This document shows positions 7,040-13,782 of a stretch of 17,505 nt of DNA, in pieces. Below the pieces are notes generated by a model that did no database searches, had not been told where the DNA came from, and saw only the letters and a program-made list of their open reading frames with translations. The translations under genes and the position numbers were made by a program. The first letter of the stretch is position 1. Each line of letters begins with the position of its first letter. Source of the DNA: Acidobacteriaceae bacterium UBA1307 (GTDB lineage Bacteria > Acidobacteriota > Terriglobia > Terriglobales > Acidobacteriaceae); contig DBTV01000022.1 in the NCBI GenBank assembly GCA_002307235.1, positions 1 through 17,505 on the forward strand, in the 5' to 3' direction.

Positions 7040-7047
7040 GTTTGCAG

Positions 7048-7076
7048 GGCCGACGACGATTGCGGCGTCGTCGGCC
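7048..7076 (+). other. Perfect 11-bp hairpin between iscU and iscA
   Basis: GGCCGACGACG (7048-7058) and CGTCGTCGGCC (7066-7076) pair perfectly around a 7-base loop. There is no T-run, so it is more likely an mRNA-stabilising or processing element, or a partial attenuator, than a terminator. The iscA ribosome binding site (GAGGGA) starts three bases after the stem. Confidence 0.75.
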
Positions 7077-7090
7077 GCGAGGGATAAGCG

Positions 7091-7495
7091 ATGACGAATA
7101 TGGTCACGATTGGATCGAACACGGAACAGGCGCAGCAGCCCGCTGTGTCGAAGGCGCCCGCGCAGAGCATTCTCGTTACCGAGAAGGCTGTGAAGCGGAT
7201 TCGCGCGGTGCTCGACAAGGAAGGCATTGCGGTCGATGAGGGCGGGATGCGGTTGGGCGTGCTGGGCGGAGGATGTTCGGGGCTGTCGTACTCGATCAAG
7301 TTCGACACGCAGCCGCGCGAGCGCGACCGCGTCTTTGAGTTTGACGGCGTGCGGGTCTTTGTCGATCCGAAGTCCTTCATCTACCTGCACGGCATGACGC
7401 TCGATTATGAAGAGACGCTGATGCGGCAGGGCTTCACTTTCATCAATCCGAACTCGTCGCGGTCGTGTGGTTGCGGCACCTCATTCTCGGCCTAG
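7091..7495 (+). CDS. iscA: A-type Fe-S carrier protein IscA
   Basis: This is an A-type carrier that receives iron or clusters and delivers them to target apoproteins. It has 134 residues, with about 25 extra N-terminal residues (Gln/Ala-rich) before the HesB/IscA domain begins at SILVTEKAVKRIRAVL. The three cluster cysteines are Cys62 (GGGCSGLSY) and Cys126/Cys128 (SCGCGTSF), in the family's fixed arrangement. ATG 7091 has GAGGGA seven bases upstream. ErpA or SufA are alternatives on sequence alone; the ISC operon context favours IscA. Confidence 0.93.
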   Translation: MTNMVTIGSNTEQAQQPAVSKAPAQSILVTEKAVKRIRAVLDKEGIAVDEGGMRLGVLGGGCSGLSYSIKFDTQPRERDRVFEFDGVRVFVDPKSFIYLHGMTLDYEETLMRQGFTFINPNSSRSCGCGTSFSA

Positions 7496-7499
7496 AAAT

Positions 7500-7604
7500 A
7501 TCTCTCCTGAAGGCATCAATGGAGTTGATGGAACTTCGTTGACGCGACCCACAGGGAGCGGCAACCACGCACGACATTGACCTCAGCACAGCATCAGGAG
7601 AGAT
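7500..7604 (+). other. Structured intergenic region between iscA and hscB
   Basis: ATCTCTCCTGA (7500-7510) is the exact complement of TCAGGAGAGAT (7594-7604), enclosing 83 bases. Just inside the left arm, CATCAA-TGGAG-TTGATG (7514-7530) makes a second perfect hairpin. The closing right arm carries an AGGAG and lies six bases before the AGGAG (7610-7614) that serves hscB, so folding could affect hscB translation. The arrangement looks like a multi-helix RNA domain closed by a long stem. No known riboswitch class is recognised. Confidence 0.55.
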
Positions 7605-7626
7605 GTTTTAGGAGCAGTTGCAAACG

Positions 7627-8334
7627 ATGGCAACGTTCAAGGTACTCGATTCCGCCGTTCCGGTTCCATGTTGGTCCTGCTCAGTGAGCCACGTCGAATC
7701 GACGCTGTTTTGTCCGCATTGCAGCAAGATTCAACCGCCGACGGGCGGCAATTATTTTTCCGCGCTGGGCCTTGAGCCGAAGCTCAACGTCGATCTGGCG
7801 CAGCTTGAGCAGGAGTTTCATCGCTTGAGCCGGCGGTTGCATCCGGACCGCTATGCACGTGCCTCGGAGAATGAAAAAGAGTGGAGCCTGGCGGACACGG
7901 CGCTGGTCAACGACGCCTACCGCACACTCAAGGATCCGCTGCGGCGCACCGAGTATCTGCTGAAGTTGATGGGCGCGGAGATCGGCGAAGAAAACGCAGG
8001 CAAGAATCGCAGGGACCAGAGCAATCTTTCGCGCGTGCCCGCCGATCTGCTTGAAGAGGCCTTCGACCTGAACATGCAGCTTGAAGAGATGCGTGCGGCT
8101 CGCAAGGCGAACGCGAAAGACCCTGAGTTGCAGCAGGCGCTCGATGCCGCCAAGGAAAAATTCACCACCATGCTCAGCGATGTGGACCGCGACCTGCGCG
8201 CCCAATGGGTGCGTTGGGACGAGGGCGACGAGGCTTTGCGCAAGGCCGCGCAGAAGGCTATGGTGGCGCTGCTGGATCGACGCCGCTATCTGAGCAATCT
8301 GGTGCGCGACGTCAACGAAGTGTTAGGAGCCTGA
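7627..8334 (+). CDS. hscB: Fe-S co-chaperone HscB with N-terminal tetracysteine domain
   Basis: This is the J-domain co-chaperone that brings IscU to HscA and stimulates its ATPase; 235 residues against about 171 in E. coli. Residues 15-32 hold C15-x2-C18-x10-C29-x2-C32 (CWSCSVSH, then FCPHC), a zinc-type site absent from E. coli HscB but known at the start of eukaryotic HSC20. The J-domain follows, from GNYFSALGLEP, with HPD at 72-74 (RRLHPDRYA), then LVNDAYRTLKDPLRRTEYLL. A C-terminal helical IscU-binding domain ends in RRRYLSNLVRDVNEVLG. ATG 7627 is preferred over TTG 7618; AGGAG at 7610-7614 is 12 bases upstream of ATG, rather far, while for TTG it would be too close. The stop is followed after three bases by the tautomerase ATG, so the two are translationally linked. 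Confidence 0.93.
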   Translation: MATFKVLDSAVPVPCWSCSVSHVESTLFCPHCSKIQPPTGGNYFSALGLEPKLNVDLAQLEQEFHRLSRRLHPDRYARASENEKEWSLADTALVNDAYRTLKDPLRRTEYLLKLMGAEIGEENAGKNRRDQSNLSRVPADLLEEAFDLNMQLEEMRAARKANAKDPELQQALDAAKEKFTTMLSDVDRDLRAQWVRWDEGDEALRKAAQKAMVALLDRRRYLSNLVRDVNEVLGA

Positions 8335-8337
8335 GCC

Positions 8338-8742
8338 ATGCCCTTTGTTCGCATTGATGTGTTCAACGCAACTCCGGTGGAAGATCGCAAGGCGATTGCC
8401 GATGCGGTGTACGAGGCCATGCGCGAGACGATCAGCATCCCCGAGGGCGATCGCTTCATCATTGTCTCGGCGCACGACAAGGATGCGATGTTCGTCGACC
8501 CGCATTTTCAGGGGATGAATCGCACCGAGCGCTATGTGGCCATCGAGATTCGCTTGAACCAGGGACGCACGCCGGAGATGAAGCAGGCGCTTTACAAGCG
8601 CGTCGCCGAGCGTGTGCATGAGGCCGTGGGCATTGCCACCGACGACGTGATGATTTTGTTGACCGAGTGCGCGCAGGTCGATTGGTCTTTTGGCAAGGGC
8701 GAGGCACAGTTTATTTTGCATCCACCCGCTTGGGTGAAGTAG
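8338..8742 (+). CDS. Tautomerase-family protein
   Basis: This 134-residue protein belongs to the 4-oxalocrotonate tautomerase superfamily, longer (tautomerase_2-like) type. Pro2 (MPFVRIDV), the catalytic N-terminal base of the superfamily once Met is removed, is present. It is followed by one beta-alpha-beta unit (PVEDRKAIADAVYEAMRETI) and a second one (PEMKQALYKRVAERVHEAVG, then DDVMILLTEC). The substrate cannot be told from sequence. It begins three bases after hscB and ends 16 bases before hscA, so it is co-transcribed with the Fe-S chaperones. That position is odd because the family has no established role in cluster assembly. It may be a passenger, or it may act in Fe-S or redox stress; this is inference only. 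Confidence 0.85.
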   Translation: MPFVRIDVFNATPVEDRKAIADAVYEAMRETISIPEGDRFIIVSAHDKDAMFVDPHFQGMNRTERYVAIEIRLNQGRTPEMKQALYKRVAERVHEAVGIATDDVMILLTECAQVDWSFGKGEAQFILHPPAWVK

Positions 8743-8758
8743 GGAAGAGGCGAAAGCG

Positions 8759-10696
8759 ATGGCGGAAGGACGCGTAGTTGGCATCGACCTGGGAACAACG
8801 AATTCTCTGGTCGCATATATGCAGGGCGAACAGCCCGTGGTGATTCCCGGCGTGGATGGATCGAATCTGGTGCCATCGGTGGTGGCGCTCGATCCGATGC
8901 CCGAAGGCGGGCGGCCGACGGTGACGGTGGGCAACAGCGCACGCAAGGCGCTGATTGAAACCCCCGAGCGGGTGATCTATTCGGTGAAGCGGCTGATGGG
9001 CCGCGGCCTCGACGAGGTGCGGCAGGAGCAGAAGCACTTTGCCTTTCATCTGGCCGACGATATTGAAGAGGGCGAGGTGCCGCGCGTTCAGTTGGGCGAG
9101 ATGCGTTTTACAGCCCCCGAGATTTCGGCCTACGTGTTGCGCCAGTTGAAGCGCAACGCCGAGCGGTTCTTCAACGAGCCGGTGACGCAGACTGTGATCA
9201 CGGTTCCTGCGTACTTCAACGACGCGCAGCGGCAGGCGACAAAAGACGCCGGGCGCATGGCCGGGCTTGAGGTGCTGCGGTTGGTGAATGAGCCGACGGC
9301 GGCAGCGCTGGCGTATGGGCTGGACCGCGCAAAGACGGGCACCATCGCCGTGTACGATCTGGGCGGCGGAACCTTTGATATTTCGATTCTGAAGCTGAAC
9401 GATGGCATCTTCGAGGTGCAGTCGACCGGCGGCGATACGCATCTGGGCGGCGACGACATTGACAATTTGTTGCTGACGATTGCACTCGATGAGATTCATG
9501 CCGAGCATGGCGTCGATCTGCGCGAGCACCCCGGCGCGGTACAGGCGCTGCGCAAGGCCGTCATCGACATCAAGATCAAACTTTCGGCGGAGACGACGGC
9601 GAGCTTTGATATCGAGCTGCCGAATGGCGACCGCTATCAACGCGAGATTCCGCGCGATGTTTTTGATCTGTTGATTGAGCCGATTCTCAAGCGAACCGCC
9701 GTGCCGTGCAAGCAGGCGCTCATTGATGCAGGACTGAAGCCGGAGGATGTCGACGAGGTGGTGCTCGTCGGCGGCTCTTCGCGGATTCCCGCGGTGCGCG
9801 CGCTGGTCGACAATCTCTTCCACTTGAGTGCGCGTGGCAAAAAGCCGCACACAGAGCTGAATCCCGATGAGGTGGTTGCGCTCGGAGCCGCTGTGCAGGC
9901 GGGGATTCTGGCGGGCACGGCCAATGCCGCCGAGGATCTGTTGCTGCTCGATGTGACGCCGCTTTCGCTCGGCATTGAGGCTTTGGGCGGTACGGTGGCG
10001 CGCATCATTCAGCGCAATTCGACGATTCCAGCTTCGGCCACCGAGTTCTTTACGACCGGCGTTGACGGGCAGGCGAACGTGGCGATTCACGTATTGCAGG
10101 GCGAGCGCGAACTGGCTGCGGATTGTCGTTCGCTGGCGCGTTTTGACCTGAAAGGGATTCCGCCGATGTCGGCCGGATTGCCGCGCATTGAGGTGAAATT
10201 TTTGATCGATGCCGACGGCATTCTGCATGTGACCGCGCGCGAACAACGCTCGGGCAAGGCCGCGGAGATTGAGGTCAAGCCGACCTATGGGCTGACCGAT
10301 GAGCAGGTCGAGGGCATGATTCTCGATTCCTTCGATCATGCCGAGGACGATTTTGCCAAGCGGTTGTTGATTGAAACGCGCAACGAGGCGGAGACGATTC
10401 TGGCCGCCGTCGAGCGCGCGCCGCAAAACCCGGCGTGGAACCAGTTGAGCGCCGAAGAGCAGGCGACGATCAACACCGCACGCGATCATCTCATCTTCGT
10501 CAAGGCGCAGGACAATCACGAGGCAATTCGCGAGGCCATCGCGGCGCTTGATCAGACGACGCGGCGCTTTGCCGAGTTGATGATGGACGCCGCTGTAACG
10601 ACAGCGATTCGCGGCAAGACGATGGACTCGGCGGGCGAAGACCTGAAGGAAAACGTCACCGCGCCGCATGCGTTTTCACCGGCGGAGTTTAAGTAA
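8759..10696 (+). CDS. hscA: Fe-S specialised Hsp70 chaperone HscA
   Basis: This Hsp70-type ATPase, with HscB, extracts the cluster from IscU and passes it to acceptors. It has 645 residues against 616 in E. coli HscA. Signatures in order are GIDLGTTNSLVAY (8-20, nucleotide binding), VITVPAYFNDAQRQATKDAG, VNEPTAAALAYGLD, VYDLGGGTFDISIL (second phosphate loop), and VVLVGGSSRIPAVRALV. The linker DLLLLDVTPLSLGIE leads into the substrate domain. It lacks an EEVD-like tail and ends in SPAEFK. The position between hscB and fdx, together with LPPVK in IscU, supports HscA rather than a general DnaK. ATG 8759 has AGGGAAGAGG upstream. A long open frame lies antisense to it and is judged a codon-bias artefact. 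Confidence 0.95.
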   Translation: MAEGRVVGIDLGTTNSLVAYMQGEQPVVIPGVDGSNLVPSVVALDPMPEGGRPTVTVGNSARKALIETPERVIYSVKRLMGRGLDEVRQEQKHFAFHLADDIEEGEVPRVQLGEMRFTAPEISAYVLRQLKRNAERFFNEPVTQTVITVPAYFNDAQRQATKDAGRMAGLEVLRLVNEPTAAALAYGLDRAKTGTIAVYDLGGGTFDISILKLNDGIFEVQSTGGDTHLGGDDIDNLLLTIALDEIHAEHGVDLREHPGAVQALRKAVIDIKIKLSAETTASFDIELPNGDRYQREIPRDVFDLLIEPILKRTAVPCKQALIDAGLKPEDVDEVVLVGGSSRIPAVRALVDNLFHLSARGKKPHTELNPDEVVALGAAVQAGILAGTANAAEDLLLLDVTPLSLGIEALGGTVARIIQRNSTIPASATEFFTTGVDGQANVAIHVLQGERELAADCRSLARFDLKGIPPMSAGLPRIEVKFLIDADGILHVTAREQRSGKAAEIEVKPTYGLTDEQVEGMILDSFDHAEDDFAKRLLIETRNEAETILAAVERAPQNPAWNQLSAEEQATINTARDHLIFVKAQDNHEAIREAIAALDQTTRRFAELMMDAAVTTAIRGKTMDSAGEDLKENVTAPHAFSPAEFK

Positions 10697-10702
10697 GGCG
10701 GC

Positions 10703-10877
10703 GCTAGCGGCGTTAGCGCGGCTGGCGAAGTTAGCAAGTTAGCAAGGTAGCGGAGCTAGCGGTGTTGGCGATGTTGACGCGTTTTGCGGACTAGCGATGT
10801 TAGCGTAGGGAACAAGCAGGTGGAGCTAGATCACGGACTAACTCCGCTAGCATCGCTAACTCCGCCAACCTGCTAGT
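10703..10877. repeat. Array of 9-bp GYTAGC-type units in both orientations
   Basis: The 200 bases between hscA and fdx are built from a degenerate hexamer near GTTAGC. It starts at 10703, 10712, 10721, 10730, 10738, 10746, 10755, 10764, 10773, 10790 and 10799, giving steps of 8-9 bases with one of 17. After about 30 unrelated bases the reverse complement appears at 10837, 10846, 10855, 10864 and 10872. GGACTAGC (10788-10795) pairs perfectly with GCTAGTCC (10872-10879), so the whole can fold into a long imperfect hairpin just before the fdx ribosome binding site. There is no coding potential, no spacer pattern and no T-run. Confidence 0.8.
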
Positions 10878-10896
10878 CCCAAGAAAGAGGCAACCA

Positions 10897-11307
10897 ATGA
10901 GCGAGACAGAAAAGATTTCGGCAGACAAACTGGTGCGCGTGACCTTTCTGCCGGAGGGCAAGACGGTTGAATTTGAGTACGGCACGATGCCCTACGATCA
11001 TCACGGCAAGCCGATGTCGCTGCTCGATGTGGCGGAAAATCACGAGATTTTTCTCGACCACGCCTGTGGCGGCGTCTGCGCCTGCTCCACCTGTCACGTA
11101 TGGGTGAAGGAAGGCGCGGAGGGCTTGAGCGAGGCTGACGATGATGAGCTCGACCGGTTGGATATGGCCGCCGATCAGCAGCTCAATTCGCGGCTCGGCT
11201 GTCAGGCGGTGATCACCAAGCCCGGCAATTACGTGGTCGAGATTCCCAAGTGGAATCGCAACTACACCTCGGAAGGCAAGCCGCTGGATATGCAAAATAC
11301 GAAGTAG
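10897..11307 (+). CDS. fdx: ISC-type [2Fe-2S] ferredoxin
   Basis: This adrenodoxin-like ferredoxin supplies electrons for cluster formation on IscU. It has 136 residues, longer than the E. coli protein (111) through an N-terminal leader and a polar tail (YTSEGKPLDM). The ligands are C57-x5-C63-x2-C66 and C102 (HACGGVCACSTCHVWV, then GCQAVI), with the extra Cys61 typical of ISC ferredoxins. Acidic DDDELDRLDMA (81-91) matches the partner-binding helix. ATG 10897 has AAGAAAGAGG upstream. It is separated from hscA by the repeat array and followed after 11 bases by the cupin gene. Confidence 0.95.
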   Translation: MSETEKISADKLVRVTFLPEGKTVEFEYGTMPYDHHGKPMSLLDVAENHEIFLDHACGGVCACSTCHVWVKEGAEGLSEADDDELDRLDMAADQQLNSRLGCQAVITKPGNYVVEIPKWNRNYTSEGKPLDMQNTK

Positions 11308-11318
11308 GAGGAGCGGTC

Positions 11319-11675
11319 ATGGTTGAAGCCACGATACGACGAAAGCAACTGCTGGAAGCGGCTCTCGGTTCGCGCACGTTGACGAGTGTCGATGCGCGCG
11401 AGATTACGCTGGAGGCAGGCCAGATCGGCGGTCGCCACCTGCATCCATGTCCTGTGGTGGGTTACATCCTTTCCGGCGTTGCGATTTACCAGAAGGAAGG
11501 CGAGCAGGAGCAGTTATTGCCCGCAGGCACGGCCTTTTACGAGCCAGCCGATGTCGTTGTTGCACAATTTGGCAACGCCTCTTCCAAGGATGAGTTGCGC
11601 TTTCTGGCCTTCTATCTTCTCGAGGGCAAGCAGGATTTAATTACCATGCTTGAACCGCAGCAAGGAGCCCAGTAA
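11319..11675 (+). CDS. Cupin-domain protein
   Basis: This is a small single-domain cupin of 118 residues, function unknown. The metal-site motif is partly present: GGRHLHPCPVVGYILSG has His40 and His42, but the Glu expected a few residues later is missing. The second motif is also degenerate (LLPAGTAFYEPADVVVAQFG, no clear His). It could bind metal weakly or not at all. ATG 11319 has AGGAGG upstream and follows fdx by 11 bases, and its stop overlaps the iscX start (TAATG), so it is an integral operon member. Similar small cupins act as sensors, isomerases or dioxygenases. A role in Fe-S or redox metabolism is inferred from position only. Confidence 0.85.
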   Translation: MVEATIRRKQLLEAALGSRTLTSVDAREITLEAGQIGGRHLHPCPVVGYILSGVAIYQKEGEQEQLLPAGTAFYEPADVVVAQFGNASSKDELRFLAFYLLEGKQDLITMLEPQQGAQ

Positions 11676-11890
11676 TGGCGCGCGAAATTACGTGGAGTGA
11701 TGCCGAGGAAATCGGCATCCAGTTGCAGGAAAAATTCCCAGAGCTTAACCCGTTGACGGTGCGTTTTACGGATCTGCATCGTTACGTGACCGACCTTGAA
11801 GGCTTCTCTGACGATCCGGCGAAGTCGACGGAAGGCAAGCTCGAAGCCATTCAGATGGCATGGCACGAGGAGTACGAGGACGCGAAGTAA
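11675..11890 (+). CDS. iscX: Fe-S assembly accessory protein IscX (YfhJ)
   Basis: This small acidic protein binds IscS and iron and tunes the rate of cluster assembly. At 71 residues it is close to E. coli IscX (66). ITWSDAEEIGIQLQEKFPEL, then NPLTVRFTDLHRYVTDLEGF, then DDPAKSTEGKLEAIQMAWHE matches the family end to end, including the conserved RFTDLH and DDP. Its ATG overlaps the cupin stop by one base, and its last codons form a hairpin with the sequence after the stop. As in E. coli, it closes the ISC operon. Confidence 0.95.
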   Translation: MAREITWSDAEEIGIQLQEKFPELNPLTVRFTDLHRYVTDLEGFSDDPAKSTEGKLEAIQMAWHEEYEDAK

Positions 11891-11899
11891 CTCTTCGCG
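11881..11899 (+). terminator. Hairpin at the end of the isc operon
   Basis: CGCGAAG (11881-11887) and CTTCGCG (11893-11899) pair perfectly, with the iscX stop TAA inside the 5-base loop. A second GC-rich palindrome (CTGGCGCCAG) follows at about 11910-11919, next to the convergent gene's stop. There is no T-run, so termination may be factor-dependent, or the hairpin may protect the transcript end. Confidence 0.4.
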
Positions 11900-11906
11900 C
11901 CCGGCG

Positions 11907-12395
11907 TTACTGGCGCCAGTCCGGGTCGTGCGCGCTCCAGCCGAAGGCGGCTTCAATGTGCACGAACTCCTTCGGCTGGCCAGGAATCAGATAAACACTG
12001 AGCACATCGAAGCGCACGGCGGGCTGCTGTTGCTGCGGCAACTGGCCAATATACTGGCGTGCAAGTCGGCGTACAGTGCGGCGCTTCTGGTCATCGACGG
12101 CCGCTTCGGCTGGCGCAAGATCGTGCGCGGTACGCGTCTTCACCTCGATGATGCAGAGCAGTTCTCCCTTCCACGCGATCAGATCAAGATCGCCGGGCAC
12201 TGTGCCGCTCGACCAGCGGCGGGCCACGACGAGATAGCCTTTGCGGCGCAGATAAAAATAAGCGGCATCTTCGCCACGCAGCCCTGTTTGCAGGTGTTCG
12301 GCCTGCGGCGTGCGACCCCGGCGGCGTGCCATGCAGGCAAGCGCTTCGAGCGCGCGCTCCTCGCCGACGAGCCAGAATTTCCGCAACCAGTTCAT
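11907..12395 (-). CDS. YraN family (UPF0102) predicted nuclease
   Basis: This member of the YraN/UPF0102 family has a restriction-endonuclease-like fold; its cellular role is not established. It has 162 residues against about 120 in most members, owing to an N-terminal extension of about 38. The domain starts at GLRGEDAAYFYLRRKGYLVV. The nuclease-type motif is visible as D-x-D and E-x-K: PGDLDLIAWKGELLCIIEVKTRT. The C-terminal part (RRTVRRLARQYIGQLP, then VRFDVLSVYL) also matches. It converges on iscX, with only 16 bases between the stops. ATG at 12395 is the first Met. A later start near the core domain cannot be excluded. Confidence 0.88.
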   Translation of the reverse strand: MNWLRKFWLVGEERALEALACMARRRGRTPQAEHLQTGLRGEDAAYFYLRRKGYLVVARRWSSGTVPGDLDLIAWKGELLCIIEVKTRTAHDLAPAEAAVDDQKRRTVRRLARQYIGQLPQQQQPAVRFDVLSVYLIPGQPKEFVHIEAAFGWSAHDPDWRQ

Positions 12396-12615
12396 GGCAG
12401 ACCATTCTCATCGAAGAGGCCCGCCCGCGCAACCCTAATCAATGCAGCTTTTATAGATTTCATGACGGTGCGTCGGTCACTAAAGTTATAGGCTTCCAGA
12501 TTTGGGCACGCAGTTTCAGGAGCGGGACACGCGAAAAAGGCCGTATATTTCAGCCATGCACAGCCTGTGGATTGACCGATGATTCACCTAACACTGCCGC
12601 GAAGGAAGGAACCGT

Positions 12616-13677
12616 ATGGCCCCAGGGGTTTTCAATAGCTTTTTCTCTTCGCCCAAAACTTCGCCTCTACCTGAAATTGTGGAAGACACTCACCCGGCAC
12701 AAAATGCTGCAAGCGCCGACGGCCTGTTCGAGTTCGCACTCGATGCTCTCCCCTGTAACGCGATGTTCTGCGATCGCGAATTGATCTTGCGTTACCTGAA
12801 TCAGTCCTCGCGCAAAACGCTGCGAAAAATGGAACAATATCTTCCCTGCAAGGTCGAAGAGATTGTTGGAAAAAGCATTCACATCTTTCACAAAAACCCT
12901 CCCAACGTGGAAAGGGTCTTGGGGGCGGGTGGGCACGGCGGGCATCATAAGCTACCGCACAAGGCTGTGATCGAAGTAGGTCCGGAAAAACTTGATCTTG
13001 AAATAGAACCGATGACGGACAAGCGCGGTAACTATATCGGCGTCGTAGTCATGTGGGGCATCACCACCAAAAAGATGGAGGCGCTGCAACAGGCGCAGCA
13101 TCTTTTGCGCGAAGGCATCGAACAGGTCAACCATCAGCTTGAGCTTGTTTCGACGGCGACGCATGAGATCGACGCCAGCATCGGTGAGATTGCGCAAAAC
13201 GCCACACAGGTGCAGAAGGCGACGGAGGCGGCGCGGGAGGCGTGCAAGCAGGGTGGCGAATCGATGGACAGCTTGCAGGCTTCAAGCAACAACGTTGCCA
13301 AGGTAGCGGATTTCATCGCCTCCATTGCAACGCAAACCAGCGTACTCGCGCTGAACGCAACCATTGAGGCAGCGCGCGCTGGCGTGCACGGCAAGGGGTT
13401 CAGCGTTGTTGCCGGTGAGGTGAAAAAACTTGCCGAGCAGACGGCAAAGGCCACTGCCGACATTCAGACCAGAGTCGCGCAGATTCGCCAGGACATCGAC
13501 ACCGTCGTTCAGGCCATGCAGACCATCGACGGCCAGGTGGGCAGCCTGACAGGCACATCGCAGATGCTCGCTTCTTCTGCAGAAGAGCAGCGCATGGCAA
13601 CGCGCGAAATGGCGGAGAGCCTGCAACAGGCCACCGATCGCACCGGAGAAATTGCCGCGACGCGCTTTGCAGATTGA
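12616..13677 (+). CDS. Soluble PAS-containing methyl-accepting chemotaxis protein
   Basis: This is a cytoplasmic chemoreceptor-like signalling protein of 353 residues with no signal peptide or membrane segment. A PAS domain spans about 38-152 (LDALPCNAMFCDRELILRYL, VGKSIHIFHKNPPNVERVLG, IEVGPEKLDLEIEPMTDKRG, YIGVVVMWGITTKK). It carries an unusual Gly/His-rich loop at 104-112 (AGGHGGHHK). The MCP signalling helices follow, about 155-345. Their conserved hairpin tip is at 234-280 (IASIATQTSVLALNATIEAA, then GKGFSVVAGEVKKLAEQTAK), which docks to CheA and CheW. There is no C-terminal CheR-tethering pentapeptide. ATG 12616 has GGAAGGA upstream. The 220 bases before it show no clear promoter. The signal it senses is unknown. 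Confidence 0.92.
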   Translation: MAPGVFNSFFSSPKTSPLPEIVEDTHPAQNAASADGLFEFALDALPCNAMFCDRELILRYLNQSSRKTLRKMEQYLPCKVEEIVGKSIHIFHKNPPNVERVLGAGGHGGHHKLPHKAVIEVGPEKLDLEIEPMTDKRGNYIGVVVMWGITTKKMEALQQAQHLLREGIEQVNHQLELVSTATHEIDASIGEIAQNATQVQKATEAAREACKQGGESMDSLQASSNNVAKVADFIASIATQTSVLALNATIEAARAGVHGKGFSVVAGEVKKLAEQTAKATADIQTRVAQIRQDIDTVVQAMQTIDGQVGSLTGTSQMLASSAEEQRMATREMAESLQQATDRTGEIAATRFAD

Positions 13678-13703
13678 GCGCAGTGCGCGCTGCAACGGGC
13701 GGC

Positions 13704-13735
13704 ATGCGGCATTGTCCGTATGCCGCATATTTTAT
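13704..13735 (+). terminator. Rho-independent terminator after the chemoreceptor gene
   Basis: ATGCGGCAT (13704-13712) and ATGCCGCAT (13720-13728) pair perfectly over 9 bp around a 7-base loop, followed by ATATTTTAT. It sits 27 bases after the stop codon, as expected. Confidence 0.7.
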
Positions 13736-13782
13736 GCGCGGAAGATATTGCCCGCCCTGGTTTCGATAGGATAAAGACAGCG

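Noticed and set aside
8711..10669. A 652-codon open frame antisense to hscA
   Set aside because: It is the mirror of a GC-rich Hsp70 gene. Long antisense frames opposite hsp70 genes are a known codon-bias effect, and the translation shows no domain or sensible start.
10703..10877. CRISPR array
   Set aside because: Units are only 9 bases apart and degenerate, with no spacers and no cas genes in the window.
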